DNA of 64,000 nucleotides from Coffea arabica (lineage: Eukaryota > Streptophyta > Magnoliopsida > Gentianales > Rubiaceae): NCBI RefSeq assembly GCF_036785885.1, contig NC_092312.1:10186001-10250000 (forward strand). The letters run 5' to 3'. Within the stretch, counting starts at the first letter, position 1, and each line of letters begins with the position of its first letter. The position numbers and the translations under genes are program-made. The notes beneath the pieces were generated by a model that was not told the DNA's origin, made no database searches, and was given only the letters and a program-made list of their open reading frames with translations. Shown here piece by piece: positions 34,637-47,505 of the stretch.

Positions 34637-37600
34637 ATGTTAGAGAAGATCGGATTGCCTCCAAAGCCATCACTGAGAGGGAATATTTGGGTTGTTGACG
34701 CGTCACATTGCCAAGGATGTTCTGCACAGTTCACTTTCATCAATCGCAAGGTTTACTCTCCTTCTTTTTCGTTTCCTGTTTTGTTATATGGCGACTCCTT
34801 TTCTTAGTTCTTGATTTATTTGCTTGTTTTATCCACAGCCCTGGTGTAAATCTTTTTGTGTCTCACAAGTGTACTGCAACTTTTTCCTGTTATTATTTGA
34901 AATTATTATTTAATTCTTGTATTATGATTTTTTTTTTCAAACTTGGTTTTAATAGGTTGTTGCAATACCCTTGTCTCGAAATTGGCTCTTTCTGGTGTTT
35001 TATGGTTGAAGCTTATGATTTTGACGGGTTAAAATAATGAGTCAATCTATAATCTTGGCTTGTGATTGCTCCCAAAAAAAAAAAAAATCCTTGGCGTGTT
35101 ATTGGTAATCGACTTAGTCTTGTAATTTTCGAAAATCAAAGTCCATGTTGCAAGACAATGTCATTTGTAGTCTCAGTTATTGCATCAGCTGCTGCATTTG
35201 GAAAAAGTAAGTGCTAATTGGTTTTTTCTTGCATACCGTATGTGCTTTAATCAATTTTAATGGAAATCAGACATGAATGACAGTGTTATCATCTTGTCAT
35301 ATTGGTGAAGGTGTATATTTTCATTTAATTAGATGTGGACTCGGTTGTTGTACTATATAATCCCTTCAGTGCTGATATTTGGGTCTACTGTTGAGAGTGA
35401 TCACTCATTGAGATATATGTGTTAATATATCTGGTTGATAGGTGGTAGTTCTTCTAACCCTCGCTATATCTGATTAAAGAAACTATGTATTGTACATCTA
35501 ACTGGTGTTTTTGTTGTTTTAATTGCAGAGGTGATGGTTCTTTGATTCTTTATTTGATGAGATATAAATTTATATGGTAGTTATGTAGGATAGTTTGTCA
35601 AAGAGTCCTGATTATCTTTTTCTGTTAACCGTGGAATGAAACAGCCAAACTTGATAAGTTGATTTTTGTGAAGTTTGTTTGATAAAAAAGCTAAGCTTTT
35701 GAATAGAGTTCTGAGTATATTTGATAATTTCTAAAGACATTGAGCTGAAAATAGATATTGACTCTTTAATTTGGCACAATGTTTATATGATGGAGTAATG
35801 CTGTGATTAATTAAAGTAACTCTAACAGTTGACTAAAAAGAGTCACTGCAGGAGAACATTTCTTAATATGTAACTTATCAACCAACATTTAACAGCCATT
35901 CCTTTACCTTACAAGAAATATTTTCCTCTGAAAAGAGTAAAGTAGGAAGGGCGGTCTTTAGTCTATTTGGAGTACATTGGACTAGCCTTTTATACACAAT
36001 GCTTCTGCAGAAACTAGACTAATTCTGTTTCATACTGGATGAAGCAGCAACTCAGGGAATTAAAGTGATAATAGTACTAACTAAGGCATTAGGCATAACG
36101 CAGCTTTGAGAGCAGAGTTTGGCTGTGCTTCGAATTCAGCTTCCAGAATTCCCTGTTTTTCTTAAGAACTCAACATTATAGCCATCTTTCTTAGTTTATG
36201 AAAATGTTTATTTGTCTAGTTAAGATCTCTTCGTTGATCAACGTTGGTTTTGACATTCCTTCAAAGTTTGATTCTTGTTTTTTCGTTAGCTTTATATTTT
36301 TTGTACATTTTAGGAGAAAATTGACTATGGGTTATATTTTGTAGCCTAAGACATTCTCCATGTTGCATTTTGCTTTATTAACTTGATTTTTCGTAGCAGT
36401 GAATTTTAATTTATCCCACTTTTACTGCAATTCGTAAGAACCACATTTGGTTACTACTGTAAAATATCACCTAGACACCACCTTATCTAATTTTGTGATA
36501 AGTCAAGTGTACTTTGTTTTCCAAACAAAACACCTATAGGCAGGACAATGATTATTTAAGTGTTTCTTGTCTTTATCAAACATGGGCAAGGACAAAACAC
36601 ATATAAAAAGTTACCATAAAAGAATGCAACGAGGCATATGAGCACAGAGCCATTTTTGTTGAAGTAACTTGTGCCCAAGATGTGAGATTTGGATACAAAG
36701 AAATGCAAACATCTTTATAATCTGTGAGGTTTGACATATCTTAAAATTAGGGAAAATTGGTGATAAGAAGAGGTCTCCAGCTTTTTGCTTGAGAGAGATT
36801 CAAAGAATATGGAGACTGTACAATAATTTTACCAGACACAAACATTTTTTGACAGCTCACCAAATGGAGAGAGGTGATGCGCATGAAGATTAAGTGATAG
36901 TATTTGGGAGACTTTAGTATCTGTTAGCATATGGAAGACTCTTAGGATCACCTGAAAATCTCTAGTATAAGTCAGAGCTGATCTTGTAAAATTGTCCGTA
37001 ATTGGGGTCACAGGCACTTGGAGAACTATTCGTAAGTATTAAGACAGACTATGAAATATAATCTAAGTTAATTGGTATCCCATCGATAAAAATAGGTGTG
37101 TTTTGCAGTTATCACTGTGATCCTTTGAAAAGAGTTTCTTTATATGTGAAATTTTTGCTAAGTTGCAAGACTGTGATTAATGTACGGTACTAAGCTTGTT
37201 GCCAAAGGCATTTTTATCACAATACTCTTGAAAACTTATTTAACTGTAATCATCTTAAGCTATTGTTAAACTCGAAACAAAGAAGTATTGCCTGAAGTTT
37301 TGGTCCAGGAGGTTGCAAGATCTAGATTCCCAAAATTTTCAGAAGGTTAAATGTGATCAAGCGCAAAATTCATTCTTATTGGAAGTTTGTATGATAAATG
37401 GTAGGAGTCATAATTATAATTTTATTAAGTTCTTTCTCTTTGCTGATAATTTCAGACTCATTTACTTTCAGAGGCACACCAATTTTTTATTTATATTGTT
37501 GTCCATCAAAGTCTTCACATCTTGATGGTCTCTATGTGGACTTTCAGCATCACTGCCGCAGGTGTGGAGGTTTGTTCTGCAACAGCTGTACCCAGCAAAG

Positions 37601-40600
37601 AATGGTGTTGCGTGGACAAGGTGATTCACCTGTGCGCATATGTGAACCCTGCAAAAAGTTAGAAGAAGCAGCACGTTTTGAAATGCGACATGGGCACAAA
37701 AATAGAGCTGGAAGAGGTATATCTAAGTGTAGATATGATTTAATGTTTTATGGTTTCCACTCCCCAATGAAAATTTATTATCAATCTCTTGACTTCTATT
37801 CCTCTGGGTTCTTGATATCACTTTTTTCTCTTCCATATCATGTTAATTGAGAGCTTAAGATGTTGGCAAAGCGCTGGTTGACATTCCAGCTTCTCTTTTG
37901 CATGCCTGTTAGCAGGATGCTATATTCTTGGCTTTTAACTTTTAGTCCCTTGCCTCCTTTAAGTCTTATCTTTCTGTTACTTTTTCCTGTCACCAGTGAA
38001 GAGCTTTTTTATCTTAATGTTTGGAATTGAGATGGATATTGTTTATTTCAATGCTTGAATTTGAGATGGATGTGGTCATTGTATTGCAAATACCATCTAG
38101 GACAAAATGCACTTGAAATATGTTGATTTGTCTACTGAAGCTGCTTCTTGTATGCATGTTGTTTTTGGTGCTTCTTTTCCGAGTTCACCTGCTCTTTTTG
38201 GTTGCTCCCTGTGAATATGAAGCACATAAATGGTGTATCATTAAAATGAAGTTGCTGTTGCTTAAATTCCAGGTGTTGTATTGAAGGTATACTTGTTGAT
38301 AGTTTTGTTTCTGGGTGCCTTGTCTCAAAATTAATGGCCTGAAGAGTGTGTGTTCCTATTCTGAGGGAAAGATGGAAATGCTTTTGGTGCGTCTGTTTTT
38401 GCATAATTGACGAGCTTAAAAAGTGGTCTTGTCTTCTTTCTCATTTTGTGGATGATTCAAGGTTCTTATCTTTACAGCTGAACTCTTACTTTAGAAAATG
38501 ACATTAAAAGTGTATTGAGTACAGCTGCAGTTGGGTTACAGTTTCATGTAATATTTTTCCGGTCTAATTGTTTTGATGCAATATTGGATGCACAAAAGGT
38601 AAAGTGCACTGCAGAATTGCAAAGTATAGTAACTAATAGGAGGTCTTGCTACTTATTCTCTATACTGCTGCTTGCAGGTGGCTCTAAGCATATGGCTAAG
38701 GATGAAGATGAAGTTTTGGGCCAAATTTTGGGCAATGAAGGGAAGCCACCAATGTCATCAAAATCAGCATCCATGATGGACATGCTTTCGAGTTCTCAAC
38801 ATCCAAGAAGTAGTGCATCATGTTCAAATATTCAAGAAATCTCCTCTCAGGATGACAGAGGAGACATGGATAAAAGCTTGTCCCATGATCAGCCTCCAGA
38901 TATCTCAAGTTTGTTGGCTGATGCTACTCCTGAAGATTTACGTCAACAAGCTGTTGAAGAAAAGAAGAAATACAGAACATTAAAAGCAGAAGGGAAACCT
39001 GAAGAAGCCTTAAGAGCTTTTAAAAGGGGGAAAGAGCTTGAAAAGCAGGCTGGGGCTTTGGAGATAAGTATAAGAAAGAACCGCAGAAAGGCCTCGTCTT
39101 TCAACAATAGTTCTGAACTTTTAAGCAGCAAAGATGATTCTAAGGCATCTTCTTTGGATGATAAGCTCCCTCCTCAAAGGAGTCATGCAAAGGATGATCT
39201 TGCTGCTGAACTTAGAGAACTGGGATGGTCAGATTTGGATATCCGTGATGCTGATAAAAAGCCAACAACACTGAGTTTGGAGGGTGAATTATCAACACTC
39301 CTTGGAGGGGCGCCCCAAAGAGCTAATACAGAAAAGAGAACCCATGGCACTGATAAATCTCAGGTCATGGCCCATAAGAGAAAGGCTCTTGAACTGAAGC
39401 GTCAAGGTAATCTTGCAGAAGCCAAAGAAGAGCTGAAGAGGGCAAAAGTTCTTGAAAAGCAGATTGAAGAGCAGGAATTGCTGGGAGATGATGAGGATTC
39501 TGATGAAGAGTTTGCTGCGCTGATGCGGAGTGTGAATGTTGACAAAAATGATGATTTGTCAATTGGGTATAATCTGGATCATGGTTTTGATTTTGGTAAT
39601 CTTGGGGATCTTGGTGATGAACATGGTTTTGATGGTAACCTTGAAGTCACGGAGAATGACATGGATGATCCAGAAATGGTTGCTTCATTACAATCATTAG
39701 GTTGGACTGAGGAGACCACTCATTTTGAGGAATCAGACGGTGGTATTGCACCTACTCATAGTGAAACTTTGTTGAATGAGATTCAATCTTTGAAGAAGGA
39801 AGCTCTTAATCAGAAAAAGGCAGGCAATAATAGAGAGGCGTTGGGATTGTTTAGGAAGGCAAAACTACTTGAAAAGGAGCTTGAGAGCTCTAATTCTCAA
39901 GGACCTAAGTCAATTGCCCTGAATTCTGTGATGTTTCATGAGAGTTCACCCTCCCAATCTGTGGAGGAACACGTGAAACTTAGCCATGCAGATGCTGGAA
40001 ATGTCAATGAGAGGACTACTTTTAGCCTTAATATTGCGTCGAAGAGTAAAACAATGATCCAGAAAGAGCTTCTTGACCTGAAAAAGAGAGCTCTTGCTCT
40101 GAGAAGGGAAGGGAAGTTAGATGAGGCAGCAGAAGAATTGAAGAAAGGAAAGGTTCTTGAGAAACAGCTTGAAGAGATGGAAAATGTTCCCAGGGTAACA
40201 CCCATGAGTTTTAGCAGTAAACAGGCTGGTGACGTGATGATCCATGATGATGGAGATGAAGGGGAAGTGACAGATCAAGACATGAATGATCCTTCTTATC
40301 TTTCATTTCTAAAGACTTTGGGTTGGAAGGATGATGATACTGAAAATCTTCCATCCATGTCTTCAAAAAAGGATGAGGCTGCTGCTGCACATGTTAATAG
40401 ATTTTCTGATATTCAAGCAACTTCTAGATTCCAAGATGATGTATCTAAAAGAAGTAAGAGTGAGATCCAGAGGGAGCTTTTAGGTTTGAAAAGAAAGTCT
40501 CTTGCTCTGAGACGTCAAGGAGATGGTGAAGGGGCTGAGGAAGTCCTAAAAATGGCGAAAGTGTTAGAGGTGCAATTGGCAGAGATTGAAGCACCAGTGG

Positions 40601-41547
40601 ATAAAAATATTCTGGCTGAACCTATTTTGCAGAGAGAAAATAATTTAAGCGATCCCTCTCTGAAAATTGATAGTCAACCTATTCGGTTGAATTCAGAAGA
40701 GGGCCCAATTCTGAATTTTGGAGGCACAGGTTTGGTAACAATTGAGAGACCGGAGGAGACGATTAGTGCAAATGAGAAGCGAAAAGTTTCAGAAGTAAAC
40801 TCTGCTCAGGCTAATGTTTCTTCAACTGATGGAAATTCCCTTCAACAGGATATCCTGGCTCACAAGAGGAAGGCACTTGCCTTGAAAAGAGAAGGGAAGT
40901 TGGAGGAGGCCAAGGAGGAGCTAAGGCAGGCAAAGCTCGTAGAAAAACAGATAGAAGAGATCAAGTCTCAGCCTAGTACAAGTTCTAATGATATGCCAGG
41001 TTCTGACATCTCATATGTTGGGAAAAAAGACTCAAATCCTAGTTCAGGTGCAAAACCATTGTCCAGCCGTGAACGCTTTAAATTGCAGCAGGAGTCGCTC
41101 AACCACAAGCGTCAGGCACTTAAGTTGCGAAGGGAAGGCAGAACAGAAGAAGCTGAAGCGGAATTTGAATTGGCAAAAGCTATTGAAGCCCAGTTAGAAG
41201 AATCTGCTGCACAAGATTCAATGACGTCTTCTGCAAATGCAGCGGAAGCAGTAGATGAAGTCATAGTTGAGGATTTTCTTGATCCTCAGCTTGCGTCTGC
41301 CTTAAAGGCAATTGGACTAAATGATGCGAGCTCTGGATCCCAGGGCACTGAAAACCACGAGTCCAAAAAAAACCTTGCTGACACTGACAACTCTAATGAT
41401 GAGAGAAGGGAGTTGGAAGAACGCATCAAGGCAGAGAAGGTAAAGGCACTAAACTTTAAACGTTCGGGGAAGCAAACTGAGGCCTTGGATGCTCTACGTA
41501 CGGCCAAACTTCTTGAAAAGAAGTTGAATTCTTTACCTGCAAAATAA
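34637..41547 (+). CDS. FYVE-finger protein with eight helical repeats (probable PI3P binder)
   Basis: Three exons: 34637-34750, 37548-37716, 38678-41547; phases 0 and 1; 1050 residues. The FYVE finger is at the N-terminus: WVVD (18-21) is the WxxD motif, RKHHCRRCG (37-45) the basic patch, RIC (68-70) the third signature. Eight cysteines bind two zinc ions: 25, 28, 41, 44, 49, 52, 70, 73. Intron 1 (2.8 kb) splits the finger between K38 and H39. FYVE fingers bind phosphatidylinositol 3-phosphate on endosomes. The large last exon codes for eight repeats of a helical unit such as HKRKALALKREGKLEEAKEE, alternating with acidic linkers, several with LGW (as in SLGWTEET, TLGWKDDD). It resembles the uncharacterised Arabidopsis protein At1g61690. 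The ATG at 34637 is the first in frame. Confidence 0.93.
34751..37547 (+). other. 2.8-kb intron 1 of the FYVE gene
   Basis: It runs from GTTTACTC to CTTTCAG. No exon, transposon end or RNA gene was seen. Sequence is T-rich near the 5' end, as is usual in plant introns. Confidence 0.6.
37717..38677 (+). other. Intron 2 of the FYVE gene
   Basis: From GTATATC to CTTGCAG. The open frame that enters exon 3 from the left (38515-38677) is intron read-through: exon 3 must begin at 38678 to complete the phase-1 Gly codon from exon 2. Confidence 0.7.
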
Positions 41548-42315
41548 CGAGGAATAGACGGTTGATATTTGTTTCAAGTCTCAGAAACTTTTGCATTCTC
41601 CCAGGACCCCAAAAAGACTTAGGTAATAAACGGTTCCTGATGTTATAGTGCAGATGAAATTCAGAAGATTGCACTTGGCTGCAGGTTGATCGGTTGTACA
41701 CATGTTACACTGAGTATGATTTTTTTTTTTTTTTTAATGTCCAAACGCTGAATATTATGCTGCAGATGTACAGTCTTCATGTTTTGCAGTTCCTTGAGAA
41801 GCAAAATGATATATATATAAATTATATATATTTTTTTTAATTTCGAGGGAACAAAATGATGTTGAAGTAAACGAGCAAAAACGTAATTGCAGGAACTTTC
41901 TTTCTTCAGATTCGTGCGTCTTTTATTCTGGACCAGTATGAGAGTACGTGCCTTGCACATTATGTAGTAATTCATAGATAAATTTGTTGAATAGATTCTA
42001 AATTACAAAAGAAACATAAACTGTTGAGGTCGGATCAACTTTCACTATTTGATAAATCTCTAACAAATTTTCGTGTACGTTCTCTTTTTTTATTTTTGTG
42101 TAATTTTGCAATTCAGTACCTGTTGCTTTTGGTATGGATTCTAGGCAGATTGATCCAAAGAGATATATGAAAGTTAATGTATGTCTAGAAATAATAATAA
42201 TGCAACTTAGCATTTTTTGAATTGGACAAATCCAATCAAATATTAGTCTGAAAATTTCAAATAACATGACTACTATTTCACTGCATGTGTGAAAGAAAAC
42301 GACTTTAGAATGATA
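41548..42315. other. 3' flank of the FYVE gene
   Basis: A probable 3' UTR, with a T-run at 41719-41735, then AT-rich sequence. No gene is supported. Confidence 0.45.
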
Positions 42316-42627
42316 CTCCCTCCGTCTCACTTTGATAGTCCAGTTTCTTTTTTCACACAATTTAAGAAAAAGTAGTTAACTTTGTTGGAAAAATAAATTT
42401 AGATTGCTATTTTCCTAAAATACCCTCACATTAAATATAGTACAACTTTATGGGAACTTGAATTGATGGTAAAAAAAGAATCAACTCTCATTAAATGGGG
42501 TAGGTTTATAGTAACAATTGCTTACATTGAATAAGGGTATTTTAGAAAAATTAAAATACAACTACATTCTTCAATTGGAAAGTGGACTACAATTTGGGAC
42601 AGATGAAAAAGGAATACAGGACTATAT
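42316..42627. mobile_element. Stowaway-like MITE (copy 2, right end lost)
   Basis: It starts CTCCCTCCGTCTCACTTTGA and follows the copy at 26632-26960 nearly base for base until GGACTAT. It then breaks before the right inverted repeat and continues as ATGATGAATTTC. The loss of one end makes it immobile. Confidence 0.8.
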
Positions 42628-45000
42628 GATGAATTTCACGTAAGAAGTTGGAAAATGGTAACATCAGCCTACTACGTTCAACACATCTAGTACAAGCAAT
42701 CATTAATGTCAACAGTAAAAGTTATTAATGCATAAAATGTTTGGCCGGCTCCTCTTATGTATCTTAATAAATAATTTTGTTTAAGGGCCTAAGTTTGTTG
42801 TTTTTAGTTGGAATGCTAGTGAACTTTTCATTGACTGAGCATAAGATGACTTTGCTCATGAATTTCCTGTCACCTCGATCACCTTTGTTAAAGCAATCAA
42901 AGCCAACGCATGGTAAACTAATTTTCACATCACCTTTGTTAAAGTAATTTTCATGCAATTCTCATTCATGAAGCGTCGGAATGCAAATCAATGCATAACA
43001 GTAACGAACAGAGATTTGAGCATGAACTACAACCTTGGCAAGTTGAAATTTGAGATGTCAAATTGAGTTTTAGTTCCATTAGGCCGATAATGATTTGTGG
43101 CAATTTCATGCAAGAAATTTAACAAATTTTAGTTTGAATCAAGAGGAGTGGACCTTAGACTCCAAGAATATATGGTAGGCCAAACCCGTCCCATTCAAAT
43201 GCTGGAAACTTAGAAAATTGGCACAGTGACGTAGGAATTGTCTGGTTATTTGCATACACAAATTAATAACGTGGTGGCGGAGAGCAAGTGTTCCAATGCG
43301 TTTTCTGCATGGCCATGAGCTTCAAAAATACGAAGCCGCTTAGCCTACTGAGAACCAATCATCACTGAATCTTAAATTGCGTGGAGTCTTTAGATTTGAT
43401 TTGATAAATGACGATATGTCGCTGGGACCGATTAACAAAATTTCCGGCTTCAATGTAACCTAAATTATCGTTGTCTTTTGGTATTGGTCGATGATTTCTC
43501 TGACACATGTTTTGCAACGCATGCAACTGTTGTTCTGTCAACTAGAGAAGCACGTTAATAGGAAAAGATGAAATGCCTTTTAGACATGTAAAAATTAGAT
43601 ATATTGCTTCTCAAATTCAAATTTTGCATATGTGTTGTATATTCAATCGTGATAGCGTGTACATCATCAGTGTATATAAGATTTACTCTACTTCTTATAT
43701 TAGAGTAGGTAAAAACCTGCAGATCTGCCTATTTATTTTGAATTAATCTTTCTTACACTGCCAGTGTATACATTAACGGGACTGGATGAATGCCACATCA
43801 TTTGAATTTGAATTTATACATCAAATTTTGTATATGTGACATGCATCTAGACTTGTTATTTTTAGTGTATAAAAGATTTACCCATTTATTTTTGGTGGAG
43901 TTTTGATAAAGATACAACTAGTGAAAAAGTAAACAACTCTATTGCAACCTTTTTTTTTTTTTTTGGCTGTTTAAAGGAGAGACTCCAAATTTTGTAAGGG
44001 AAAATGGGCAAACAAAAAGTTTGAAAGTAAAATCAGAAAAATCATGGTTATTTAGTTAATATTGGACACTTGAAACTTACAAACGACAAAATAAATGATG
44101 AACGTTGAATTCATTTTAATGCCAAAAAATTGCAAATATACATATTTATTGTTAGTCACCAGCATTTCAAGAGTTTTGGCAAAGAAATAATTAGCAAGAA
44201 AAGCAATCAAGTTCATGAATTATTTTTTCTGATTCAAATGGAGATTCCAAATCTTGTTAGAGGTCACGTGGAAGAGGAAGAATTTCAAGATCACCTGACT
44301 AATCTGAACTCTTGAGACGCACTAACGGCCCAAATAAATGGTGGAGCGGAATCCATTTTAACACGCTCGTAAATGTCTTACACGCTCGTAAATGTTTTAC
44401 ACATTTTGTCGAGCCAATTGGATCCTTAGCTTTAATACCTTATGACTATTTTGGTCCTGTGAGCATTGCGGCGGCATGTAGGTCACTTTGATGAATCGTT
44501 ATCAGTGACGAAATCTGCCGTCTCCTGTCATCGTCAACGTATCCTCTAGGCTCCAGTAAGAACGGCAAAGAATGCCCAAAAAAAAAAAAAAGTGTTGGCC
44601 CTGTCGACCGGCGCTGATGGCCAGCAGTAAGGAAGAAGATCAGTGATGGAGTGAGAGAGAAAAAGAGGAGAGGAAAGAAAAGGGGGAAAAAAAAAAAAGA
44701 AAAGGAACAAAAAAGTTTTATACATCTTAAAAAATTTTTCTATAAATTTCATGTTGAATTACAATAAAATTTTAGACAAATGTTCGAAAAATTCACTGTA
44801 TGTATTGAGTACCACATTTTTCAGTTACTCCCACGATTATTTATGATGAAAAATGAATGTGTTTACTATGGTATAAGCAACTGCACAAAAAGTCATAGAT
44901 GATAGGTCATTATTTATCACTAAATTTATAATTATTCTTTCCTTGATTTCAGCCAAATATTGCGTTAATTGATGGATTCTACTTATATTTGGTTAATGGT
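42628..45000. other. Intergenic DNA with decayed repeats
   Basis: No exon is supported. About 43600-43890 has two related blocks (TCAAATTTTGTATATGTGAC and CAAATTTTGCATATGTG) with CAGTGTATA units, probably one short decayed transposon. A-runs near 44579-44591 and 44686-44697 and a T-run at 43950-43964 are present. Confidence 0.4.
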
Positions 45001-46821
45001 GTTAAATTGTAGAAAAAAGAGCAAAATGTGACAAAAAGGGGCAATCTTCCAATTAATTTGATGGTAACACGTTCGGGATCGATTTCCAAGTTTGATTCAA
45101 ACTTTGGGCAGCTTTAGAGGAAGATTTGGAAGATTTGAATTCTAATTATTAGTCTTATGGTTGAATTAGAAAACTTGAAATATTTTCTTTTATGATTTAT
45201 TTTTCTATTTAGGAAACTAGTTCTATTGGGTAGTAGATTTCCATTAGGCAGCTGAGGAGAAAAGAAAGCCAGATTTCCGTGTGATTAGGAGAAGCCAACA
45301 ACGTTTTTCGTGTGGATTCACCTTACTTTCCGGGCGTGTGTGTGATTAATATTTGTTGAAAGGAGAAGCCAACAACGTTTTCGGGGGATTCTTATTATCT
45401 TTGCGGGTCGGCCGCAAAGGGGATGACGGCAGAGCCATTTGGCCTTTTGGCCAATCTTTTGTTCCCTCCAGGTTTTCTCTTATAAAACAACAATTCGGCT
45501 GGTACTTTTGGTTTTTGCTTTTGATTCGCGGGCCGTAGCTTGGTAGGCAAGTAGGAGAAAAAAGGAGCCGCCGTTATTGACTAGTGGCTCTGGCTTTTTA
45601 CTCTTGCTTTGATACAATTGGAGGAGACAATCAGGATCACTCGCATGTCTTGGATGGGAAACAATTGATAGAAATAAAAGTCCCCGGTGGTTGGCGCCTC
45701 TTCCTCGGGACCGTCAGGTCCTGGGATCAAACCTCCGCAGTAACATCAGTTTTTCTATATTGTTATCATGTTAGATTTAAGTTGGGGCGTTGGACCGGAT
45801 CGAAGTGGGATTAGTCGGATCGTCTTTACGGACTTGATCCGGTCACCTACTCCGTCGATAAAAAAAAAAAAAAAAAGTCCCTTGTTCGTTTCTCCTATTG
45901 GTGACCGAAATTGAGAAGTCCGATTCAGCGACTTTTCCCAATTCTCCACGTGCTGTTTGTCCTCCATTAATGGAGGGTTAATTCTCTAATCCTAGTTAGG
46001 GGGTAACTGACAAATTGATTCAACAATCACCGTAAGATCTAAATCTTTTTTAATTATTTTCTTCATTTTTTGATATTTATATGTTTTCTGCTTCTAATTG
46101 TTATAGCCCTTATGTATGATTGATTAGTGTGCAATAATTAATTGTTCATATAGGCTATTTTGCTAAATAAGGGTAATTGAATCCGTAATTATTCATTATC
46201 TCTATCTCAATAGCAACTGGCGTAATTGGGTTTATGTCAGGGGAACATATGATCTAATTTAAATAAACCCTCGTAGCGTGTTTATTAGTTAGGATTGGGC
46301 CTTTTTAATTATTAATGCAATCTAGAAATTAAATTCTACGGTCGTACCTAGGGTTGTTTCTGAGTTAGAAAAATAGTTAACGGTCGTACCTTAACTATCG
46401 AGAAATTAAGGAAATGTTGGTTGTTTATCGCGTGCATGACAACTATAATTAATCTATTAATAAATGTTAGAATTATTTGTGAATCGATGATCAGTGCATG
46501 AACCATTTCTGAAGTGTACCATTGGCTGGAGTTTCTCTAATTATTTTTTTTAATTAATTATTTTCTGCATTTAATTTATTTAGTTAGCATTTAATCCCAA
46601 AAACCCCCCATTAATCTTTACTTGCTACTGTCTACTAGTTAGTGAATTCAGTTAAATAATTAATTCAGGTATGTCGGATTAAGCAAACTTTTCGGGAATA
46701 GGATGAATCAAGCAATCCATTGCACACCTAGAGTCCCTACTCCAGTACTCGAATTGATTATTGACTGCTTCAAGTGGTAGTTAGGTTTTATTTATTATTA
46801 TTGCATAAGTTCGGCACCTGT
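45000..46821 (+). mobile_element. Possible solo LTR of a Ty3/gypsy-type element
   Basis: The right end, GCATAAGTTCGGCACCTGTCA, resembles the leader-proximal end of Tat/Ogre-like LTRs. A TATA-like CTTATAAAACAAC lies at about 45479-45491. No polyprotein and no second LTR lie in the window, and I could not fix a left end or target duplication. It might equally be unique intergenic DNA. A SINE is inserted at 45685. Confidence 0.3.
45685..45872 (+). repeat. tRNA-derived SINE with target duplication
   Basis: Flanked by AAAAGTCCC at 45676-45684 and 45873-45881. The head has A-box-like GGTGGTTGGCGCC and B-box-like GGGATCAAACCTCC; the 3' end GGATTAGTCGG...GATCCGG leads into a poly(A) run. It is the best-preserved SINE in the window. 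Confidence 0.75.
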
Positions 46822-46960
46822 CAATAGACAAGAAAAGCGATTTGGAAAACGAAAAGCAGGATTTGGAAATATGCATGTCCAAGAAGAAGCATTTTTGAAC
46901 TCTACTCGGTTGGTAAAGAAAGAAAGAGAAAAACCCACGTCTCACTAAAGTCGCCGACAC

Positions 46961-47100
46961 TTTTTTTTTTTTCAGAGACGATAACTGTTGTATAATCTAA
47001 TTTATCCTATAGGTGGGGGAGGGAGCGAATCTAAAGAGTTTCAAGGGTAATCCAAAAGGGATTGAACCATCATCGGACCAGACACCTGAATTTTTTTAAG
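46961..47100 (-). repeat. SINE-like repeat, minus strand
   Basis: It starts with a T-run (the A tail on the minus strand) followed by a CGATAA block and GGGATTGAACCATCATCGGACCAG (split here as GGGATTGAACC and ATCGGACCAG). This resembles the copy at 47346-47505. Confidence 0.4.
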
Positions 47101-47345
47101 CCTCAAGGTAGGTTTTTGAAATTATTCCAAAATCTAAATCTCAAGCCACCCATCACCAGCAAAGTATAAAGTTGCTTTAAACTTCTATATGCAGTACATG
47201 TCTAAATAATGGAATAGTATATTCATAATTATATCTGTTTGTGTTTCTGTTGATAGGTAAATATCATTATATTATCAACTGCACAGTTGTTCAGAAAGGG
47301 ATAACTTGGTCAATTTATTATAGCATTGATGCTTATGGAAATGTC

Positions 47346-47505
47346 TTTGTATCTTTTTTTTTTTTTTTTGACAGTCGATAATAATCTATTCTATATTTAC
47401 TTTAGGCTATTGGAAGGGGGTTTAACTGGACCAATGAAGAGATCGATGGAGAGTGAATCACTATCGAACCAGATGAATGCGCTACACACCTATCTAAATT
47501 TTGTA
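47346..47505 (-). repeat. SINE-like repeat, minus strand, second copy
   Basis: A T-run then GACAGTCGATAAT, and later CACTATCGAACCAGATGAAT, similar in order and content to 46961-47100. Part of its end is included in the tandem duplication that follows. Confidence 0.4.

Noticed and set aside
38515..38677. First 55 codons of the long frame that ends at 41547
   Set aside because: Intron read-through; the phase-1 end of exon 2 and the CTTGCAG acceptor place the exon start at 38678.
43640..43890. CAGTGTATA-containing blocks as a possible tandem repeat array or CRISPR-like array
   Set aside because: Only two or three irregular copies without regular spacing; more likely one decayed transposon.
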